64,000 nucleotides of DNA from positions 930,001-994,000 of the forward strand of contig JAWUZG010000015.1 of the NCBI GenBank assembly GCA_036785705.1. Reading direction: 5' to 3'. Every line of letters begins with the position of its first letter. Position 1 is the stretch's first letter. Positions 57,111 to 64,000 of the stretch are shown here, one piece after another. The stretch is from Acanthornis magna (lineage: Eukaryota > Chordata > Aves > Passeriformes > Acanthizidae). Under the pieces are notes generated by a model. That model was not told the origin of the DNA. It did not search any database and worked only from the letters and a program-made list of their open reading frames with translations. The position numbers and the translations under genes were made by a program.

Positions 57111-60100
57111 GTTTCTTTATAAGAGAGGTGCTCTAATCATGAAATGTTCTACTTGTACAAACTACACTCACAGGAAAGAAAGGTGCAGATAACACTACAA
57201 GAACTCTTCTCTGTCTTGCCTTTGGTCATCACCCTCCGTTGTGTGAGGTGAGGCTTTTCCTCACAGCCACCAAATGGGCCTTGTCTTGATGATGCTCAAG
57301 GGGACGACACCAGGACAAGGGGAGAGCAAGAAGCCTGGAGCTACATCAGCCAGACAAATTCCTGCTTCCCTGATGCCTGGGCAGGGCACTTTGGTGAAGT
57401 GAGTCCTGCTCCTGCAAGACCTACTTGACTGATGGACCATCACCTCTGCTCCCAGGGCCTGGGGTAGGTTCTCATGAATTTCCCTTTCTCACCTCTGCCT
57501 TTCTCAAGTCTAAGGGTATTTACTTGAATGGAAACATTTGTTAAGCAATTACTAACCATGAATAAGCTTTGTGCAGCCTTAAAACCTTCGCCTTCTTTTT
57601 GCTCCATGCAACAGTTGTGAATTTTCATTTTTGCTAGCGGCATGGCAGCACTGCTGGGCTGAAAGCATTGCACAAGGAGAGCTGGACTTTTTCACAGCCC
57701 CAACTGTGCCACACACAGGCTGGGAGGGCACATTGGTCAGCACTGAGGATGGGCACTGCCGCTACACATGTAAGCAATCTACCCACTCCAGTTTCCCAGA
57801 AGGAAATAAGAGCACAGAACCACTTGAAGCAAATAAAAGCGTAAAGATTGGAACTTCAGAAAAGATGGTGGAATAATATCTCAGGCATTATTTCAGTGAG
57901 AAGAAATGTTGAGGGTCTTTCTCACAAGCTTTGGGGCAATGCAGGCCCTTGGATGATTGATGGTCAATAGCTGGGAGTGAGGCTTTCAGCAGATAAAGAT
58001 ATTGTTAATTATCTGGTTATGAAATCATTTTGTAATGACTTTTATTGTATGCAGTCTAGATAGAGAACCAAGAACAGCTAATCATTCATAATTTAAAGGT
58101 CAATTCATTTGGAAATGTAGCTAACCATAGAAAATACGTATTTCATTTTTAAGTGGAAGCCATATAATTTGATTTCCTTTTCAGTATTTTCATTGGGTTT
58201 TCTTTCTGTTGTTCCAGTTTCTCTGGTTTGCATCAGGCTAAGCTTGGCCTTATACATGGTTAGCAAATAACCCTGTCAGAATAAGGTGGAATCTTCCTCC
58301 CAAACTTCTGGTTATTTCAGCTTCCGGTGACAGTGATTACACAGGGAATCTCCCCCAGGGAATTCGCTTGTGTATTTACCAAATATACCTTCTCAGGTGC
58401 ATAGTAGTTGAAAATTCAGCTGAGAAAGGTAATGACATCTTTTCGTCACTGAAGCTGCTTTAAGAAAAACATCTTTTGCTTTTTCCTAAAAGTGACTTCT
58501 TAAAAGTGCTTTTTCTAAAAGTAAAGTCAGAATTAGTTTCCTAATTCTGACTCAAGATGCAATAGAAGATAATATTATATAAGATACAATCTCTTCTCTC
58601 AAACAATATATTTTTCTACCATCCCCTTCCAAGCAACACAGTTTTATTATGTAATTTTTCTGTTAGCCTAGAAGTAATAAAATTCAGCACTGGGTTACTG
58701 GATTTCATAATGAGAACCAAGTCTTCAGGTGATTGAAGTTAGCAGGTCCAAGTGGAGTTCGGTCAGTCATTTGAAACCATCTGTAAATCTTGACTCATGG
58801 TTCTGTGTACCTGGTGTAGAAACTCCCAGGAGTACCAGTTTGAGAAGCCTTGTGCAAGCAGGTACAAAGGACCAACTTCACAACAAAAAACTGACTTTGA
58901 ATCAAGGGAAAATATGTCTTTTCTCAGGATGGCCTAGTTATCTCCACAGCCCCATCAAGATGTGCAAGAAGGCTCTTACCTTTGTGCTTACTTCAAAATT
59001 AAATGGCAAAATCTTTATGGATAAGAATCTGGAATTATGGCAATACCCAATGCCGCCTATCCTCTTTGATCTGTTCTTGTGCTATTTACCATCTATGTCT
59101 AATTTCTAATTAGAATGATAGCATGAAGATAAAACATAACATCTATCAGAACTACTTTACACCCCGTGAAGGCAGCACATTGCAGAGAAAACTTCGGTGC
59201 CCTGTCACTAAACATGAACAGAGATTTGTTTTGGGACCCCACACAGCCCCAGGAGTCACTGCCACAGTGTCCTGGCAGCCCACTGGCAGGAGTTAATGTG
59301 TAAGGCACAGACCTGCTCTGGGGACATGTGGCTGTCCAAGGCTGCATATTTGGAAAAATTTGGAAAATGCTTGCAGCGGCATCATAACAGAGGGCAGATT
59401 AATAACTGCTTTATTGTAAAATCTGTTAAAAGACAAAGCAACATGGATTGTTTTTGTCAGCTTAAAGAAGGCACAGAATTTTGATGAGCATATGGAAAGT
59501 GAGAAGATAAATCAGTGACCCACAGTTTTGATTTTTCCCTAATAAAATTATATCAAGCGTCTGGCAGATAATATTGCCATTTGTCCATCAGAGCTGGCCG
59601 CAGTAGAATGGGACCACAATACTGCCAGACGGACAAAGGAGCTGCATCTTGGACAGGGACAATGTGTGAAGCATTGCAAGAGAGTTGAGTAATGATGTGA
59701 GTGCCACAGGCAGGGCTGGTGCCAGGGCTGACCTGCACCTTGCAGCACTCTGCTCCCAGTGCAGCAAACCCCTGGTGCTCACAGTTCCCCTCTCTTTACT
59801 TACCGTGTTCTCCTTTGCTTTATCCAGGAGTAAAGAGCTTTCTTTTAAACTTTCCACTCATGTAGTAATTCTGCATCAATTTTCTCTCAGTACTAAAATA
59901 TCCCATTTTTCTGGTTCATGACATGCCCTTCTAGGATTATAGATAAAGTGGCCAAGAAACCTTTTTCCTTTTTTTTGCACAAACCTCCTGTCACATCATT
60001 TTTAAACCCTGTGGTGACAGGGTGCAGAGGGGTCCCCACCCTCCCAGTGTCCCTGGGACTCCCTCCATGTCCCTGAGGCCCCGTGTCTTCTCCAGCCCTG

Positions 60101-61756
60101 CCTGGAAATGGGGCTGGGCTGGGGGTGCCTGTGACGGCTCTGTCCTGCCTGTCCCCCACTCTTGTGTAGGGGTGGAGCTGGTGGGACAGTGAAGACAGAA
60201 GCAGAAGAGCCACTCCAGTGGCTTTTGGGGAAGCCCCACTCCAGTGTGGCCATGGGGCTGCAGGGTCCAGGCATGGCCGGGGTGCTGCTCGCAGTGTATG
60301 GCACGAGTGTGCTGATGCTAAACGTGCCTGTTCTGCATCACCTGATGGTGCTGACACACAGAAGGAATCACCCTCCACCTCTGCAGGGCCCCAAATACAG
60401 GTGTCTCCCAGAAAGAGCAGGCATGAAACAAACACCTCTCTGAAGTGTTTCCACATTTATCTCTCCTATTTGCCATCCAACTCTTCTCAGCACCAGAGGA
60501 GATTTTCTGGGAAGTGCTGGCTTTAGTTAAACGTGCTCTTCTTTGTGTCTCGAGTAAAAGAGGTGTTCCCAGAAGGGATCTTTGAGTGTGATGTGCTACT
60601 CTGGACTTCCAGATGATTCTTGCTGTTGTCAGTCTCATTCATAAACAGCGTCATCTGTAAAGTCAAATTTCATTTAATGAAAGGTTTTACATTAGAGAAA
60701 TGGATCATTGGTTTTGTTTGTGCCTATGGAAAAAATATTAATCATCACCAAGATGACACTTATATGGCTGGTGGCAGGTCTTTCCTTAGTGCTTTTCTGG
60801 GAACTGGGAAGAACAAAAGCCTCACCCGAGGCTGGGACGTGTCACTTAGCTGTGGAGCACATTGTTTCCCTTTCTGTGAAAAGACAGAAAAGCTACAATT
60901 CATGGGATGGATTTCACTGAAGGGAGGTTTCTCAGTTCTGCTGAGTGGATTGATTACAGCTACTGTTCTCTTCTTGTTTAGGACAGGGTGTCTGTTTTTC
61001 TGCCCACAGATCCTGGACAGAAATCGAGGAACAACACAGAGGGAATAGGAGGTTTGAGTGAGCAGGGTTGGCTCTGTCTGGTTTTGGGCATCTGAGCCAC
61101 GACGCTGCTCCTGCTCCAGCTGAGCTGGTGGTGCCTGGGACATTCTGTTCCCGCCAAACACACTCCTAAGCAGCACACAACATCTGCATTTTGCTGTGGG
61201 TGAATGGCACAGGCTCAGCATCTCCCTGGCTGCCGGGGTCAGACGGGAACATGGCTACTGCGCTGAGGGGATTGCCAGCTCTGGGAAATCCATGGGTATC
61301 ATCCAATTGCTCCAGCATCTCTTCCTTACCTTCCACCCGAGCTCAATTTGTAAAAACAGGTTGTGTGCAGCCCCACAGACCTGGGGAAAATACATTACTT
61401 AGCAGAAGTTCCACTAGACCTGGTATTTTCACCAGAAGTTTTGTTTTTCTCTAGGTGCAGTTTTACAGCTCAGACTTGGTGTTCTCAGCTGAAATACTCT
61501 GTCTGTTCCATGCCTAGAAAATGCTGTGGCATTTTTATACTGCACTGTGACCTACCTGTGCCAGATTACTCAGGTAATTTCAGTTGTCTCTTCCTACTCA
61601 GAGAGCACACATATTTTACTACTCTTTCAATTATAGCAATTATGTTTTCTATTATACTATATTCAAACTATTTGCTGAACAGCAAAGAAGTGAAAAAATG
61701 CTGAAAAATGTATCACACTTTAGGAATATAACTTATATCATAGAGTTATTTTTCTG
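57111..61756. other. Distal upstream DNA, no gene seen
   Basis: Noncoding. A G/C-rich stretch at 60000-60450 gives long chance reading frames on both strands (up to 187 codons on the minus strand), but none resembles a known family and they overlap each other. No exon of EIF2S2 or RALY is recognised. Confidence 0.5.
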
Positions 61757-61845
61757 GTGCCCAGAGAAGCTGTGGCTGTCCCATCCCTGGAAATGTTCAA
61801 GGGATGGGGCTTGGAGCAACCTGGTGTGGTGGAAGGAGCCCACTT
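61757..61845 (+). mobile_element. CR1 LINE 3' fragment (short, decayed)
   Basis: The short piece contains 'tgcccagagaagctgtggct', 'cccatccctggaaatgttca' and 'gcttggagcaacctggtg'. It is an interrupted CR1 tail. Confidence 0.82.
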
Positions 61846-63304
61846 TTACTGTCCAGAGACAGAAAATGGTGCATTTGGAGTGTCTTTTCCTAAAAGGTAC
61901 TTGGGAACTTGCAAGACTACTTGCAATGAGTGCTCAAGCAATTTAACAGATGCACAAAGTTTTGTTCAGTCAGCAAATGTTTTGGGAAGCCTAAGTAAAT
62001 GTGTGTCTGCTAGTGAAGCAACAACGGACAAGACTAGGAGGAATTTTCTGTTAGGCAGATATTGAGCAATAAGAAGTTTTATTATTATATCTGCTTCTCT
62101 AGGACAACATCTAGCAAGTGATCCATTGTGTGTGGGGGCATCTGGGCTTCTGGGCTTTCTATGAAAACTATGAAACTTGTAATAAATCAAACTTTGAGTG
62201 TCTGATAATGCAGATAGTGAGAGAATTGCAGAAAAACTTCAAAGGCTGAGTCTCCAGATAGAGAATAATGGGTTTGTTGGAAGACATTTAGCAAGCATGT
62301 AATTGCTTGATAATTAAGAAGAAATTTCTTGATTCTGCAGGTGTTCTAGGATTCAGAATAATCCTAGAAAATTGCCCAATTTTTAAAATTTTTGAAATGA
62401 AAACAATATCCATATGTTTGGATCAGGTTTTGAAAGGCTTAATTTTTCAAGGCAGATTAAAGATCAGAGCCCTTGAAAAGGGCAATGGAAGGAAAACACT
62501 ATCACTACTTAAGGCTGACTATCCATAGCAGCATCTGGCCTTGATATCCTCTTAGATCTAGGATGGATAGATTCTGGCATTTGAAATCCTGCAGTGGGAA
62601 GGTCACATTGCCTTCCAGATGTTCCATAAAGTTTTTATTTCAGTTGGCTTTGAGACGGGAGGCAGCATCTCCTTGAAAATGCCAGTTTGAAATGATAGAG
62701 TCTTTGGGGCAGAGAGAAGGGTTTAAGGAAAAAGTCTGATGAGTCCTTGAGAAATAATTCCTACATTAAGAATGTCCTTTGTTCTTCTACTTTGGTTTTT
62801 TGCAGAGCTCAATGCTTTAGTGTTGTTCCCTTAGTAAGTGACCCATTTTTTTCTCATGTCTCCTCCCTTAAGGGCTGGATTTTATGCAATGCTGCAGTGC
62901 TTTGTGTAGGTTGTGTCTCTTGCTCCACGTGGGTTTAGGTTTTCCTAAGGATGGGCAATGGACTGGGGCAAATCCTGAGTCACCATAAAGGGCACATGGG
63001 GCCCAGCACCGTTTCTGTTCTCTCATGCCCTCTCTTGGACACAAGGATGCTGTGGCAGTCTGTGTTCTCTGCTCTTCCCTTACCCACAGGAGTCAGCCTC
63101 CTGATTTCCATTTAAAACCCCCAAGTCTCTATTAATTATCTGAGCGTGGCTACCAGAAATTCATCCAACCAAATTAGTATTCAATAATAATATTACGCTG
63201 ATCTGGTGACCAGCAGGTCAAAACAAGAATGAGTGGCCAGGGAAGGTCCCTTCTGCTCCTGCCAGCTTTGGCTATTTAAAGGCAGCAGCAGTGGTGAATA
63301 TGAA
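61846..63304. other. Distal upstream DNA, no gene seen
   Basis: Unique noncoding sequence. Nothing is recognised. Confidence 0.5.
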
Positions 63305-63525
63305 ATCCTTCCCTGTGAGGGTGGGCAGGCCCTGGCACAGGTGCCCAGAGAAGCTGTGGCTGCCCCTGGATCCCTGGCAGGGTCCAAGGCCAGGTTGGAC
63401 AGGGCTTGGAGCAGCCTGGGACAGTGGGAGGTGTCCCTGCCCATGGCAGGGGTGGCACTGGATGAGTTTTAAGGTCCCTTCCAACCCAATCCATTCTGCG
63501 ATTCTATGATTTTGTGATTCCATAT
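63305..63525 (+). mobile_element. CR1 LINE 3' fragment with intact terminus
   Basis: The tail runs from 'gagggtgggcaggccctggc' to 'ccttccaacccaatccattc' and ends in 'gcgattctatgattttgtg', which preserves the 8-bp terminal repeat units (attctatg/attttgtg) typical of CR1 3' ends. It is inverted relative to the copies at 55.4 and 56.7 kb. Confidence 0.94.
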
Positions 63526-64000
63526 GTCTCTGTTTTTGCTAAAAATACTGAGTTTCGCGGCTTTTCCGTCTGTCTGTTGTAAAAGGTGAATTAAAAGACC
63601 ACAGACCAATACTCAGATTTGTTTTCAGTGTTCAGCTGGATGAAGGAGCATCACTGGCACACAGGCCTTGGTATGATTTGCTGGTGTAGCCTTTACACAG
63701 AGAGAGAAAGAGGCTTGCAAATTCCTGTTCCAGTCTAAGTGTGTTGACCTAGCAAGAACAGATATTCTTCAGACACAAAAACTATATTTGCAATGGAAAA
63801 GAAAAGCAAGAAAGAAGGAGGCCAGACATGTCATCCAGTGAGACTGTTAGTACAGACCTAAGGAAGATACCTATGCAGGGCAGGCTGAAAAATGCTTCAA
63901 AGAGCTTAAAAAATTATCAGCAAAATTAGAGCAACAGCTGAACTAACTAAGCATATGTCTCTAAATCAGTTGGTTTGTTCTGCATTTCTGTCTTTCACTC
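63526..64000. other. End of window, no gene seen
   Basis: Unique A/T-rich noncoding sequence. Nothing is recognised. Confidence 0.5.

Noticed and set aside
59893..60456. 187-codon minus-strand reading frame in G/C-rich DNA
   Set aside because: Overlapping long frames occur on both strands here, which is what G/C-rich noncoding DNA gives by chance. No domain is recognisable.
57111..64000. Search for EIF2S2 or RALY exons at the right end
   Set aside because: None of the lysine-rich eIF2-beta blocks, its zinc-finger end, or RALY RNA-binding motifs were recognised, so the next genes lie beyond the window.

Overview
This window is vertebrate nuclear DNA, almost certainly from a bird and probably a neoavian or passerine. 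The evidence is split genes with canonical GT/AG introns, abundant 5'-truncated CR1 LINE copies (the dominant avian transposon), at least one probable avian-type retroviral LTR fragment, and a gene order that matches the known vertebrate AHCY-ASIP block. There is no sign of operons, ribosome-binding sites, CRISPR or other prokaryotic features. Assigning it to passerines is inference; assigning it to birds is strong.

Layout. (1) Positions 1-11455, plus strand: the last five coding exons of AHCY (S-adenosylhomocysteine hydrolase), encoding the C-terminal 246 residues through the terminal Tyr-Arg-Tyr, with the 3'UTR and an ATTAAA signal. The earlier exons lie left of the window. (2) Positions 11456-23957: about 12.5 kb between two convergent genes, holding three plus-strand CR1 copies (13.3, 18.7 and 21.2 kb), a probable LTR fragment near 17.8-18.2 kb, and simple repeats. 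(3) Positions 23958-27487, minus strand: the complete coding sequence of ASIP (agouti signaling protein) in three coding exons, 131 residues, with signal peptide, basic middle part, proline stretch and ten-cysteine C-terminal knot. (4) Positions 27.5-64 kb: about 36 kb upstream of the ASIP coding exons with no recognisable coding exon. It holds many CR1 fragments on both strands, one long CR1 copy with reverse-transcriptase remnants at 49.5-51.3 kb, a CpG-rich island-like block at 45.0-45.7 kb that is the best promoter candidate, and a perfect 17-bp-arm palindrome at 40.53 kb. By analogy with chicken and mouse, this is where the untranslated first exons and alternative promoters of ASIP should lie. 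The next expected neighbours (EIF2S2, RALY) are not reached.

How the genes relate. AHCY is a housekeeping enzyme of the methionine cycle. ASIP is a secreted antagonist of melanocortin receptors that switches melanocytes from eumelanin to pheomelanin. They are placed tail to tail and are not functionally linked, but this block is a repeated target of plumage-colour evolution in birds. The most interesting content is therefore regulatory DNA upstream of ASIP and one substitution in the ASIP receptor-binding triplet (Arg-Ile-Phe where mammals have Arg-Phe-Phe). I found no evidence for an undescribed defence, mobile or metabolic system.
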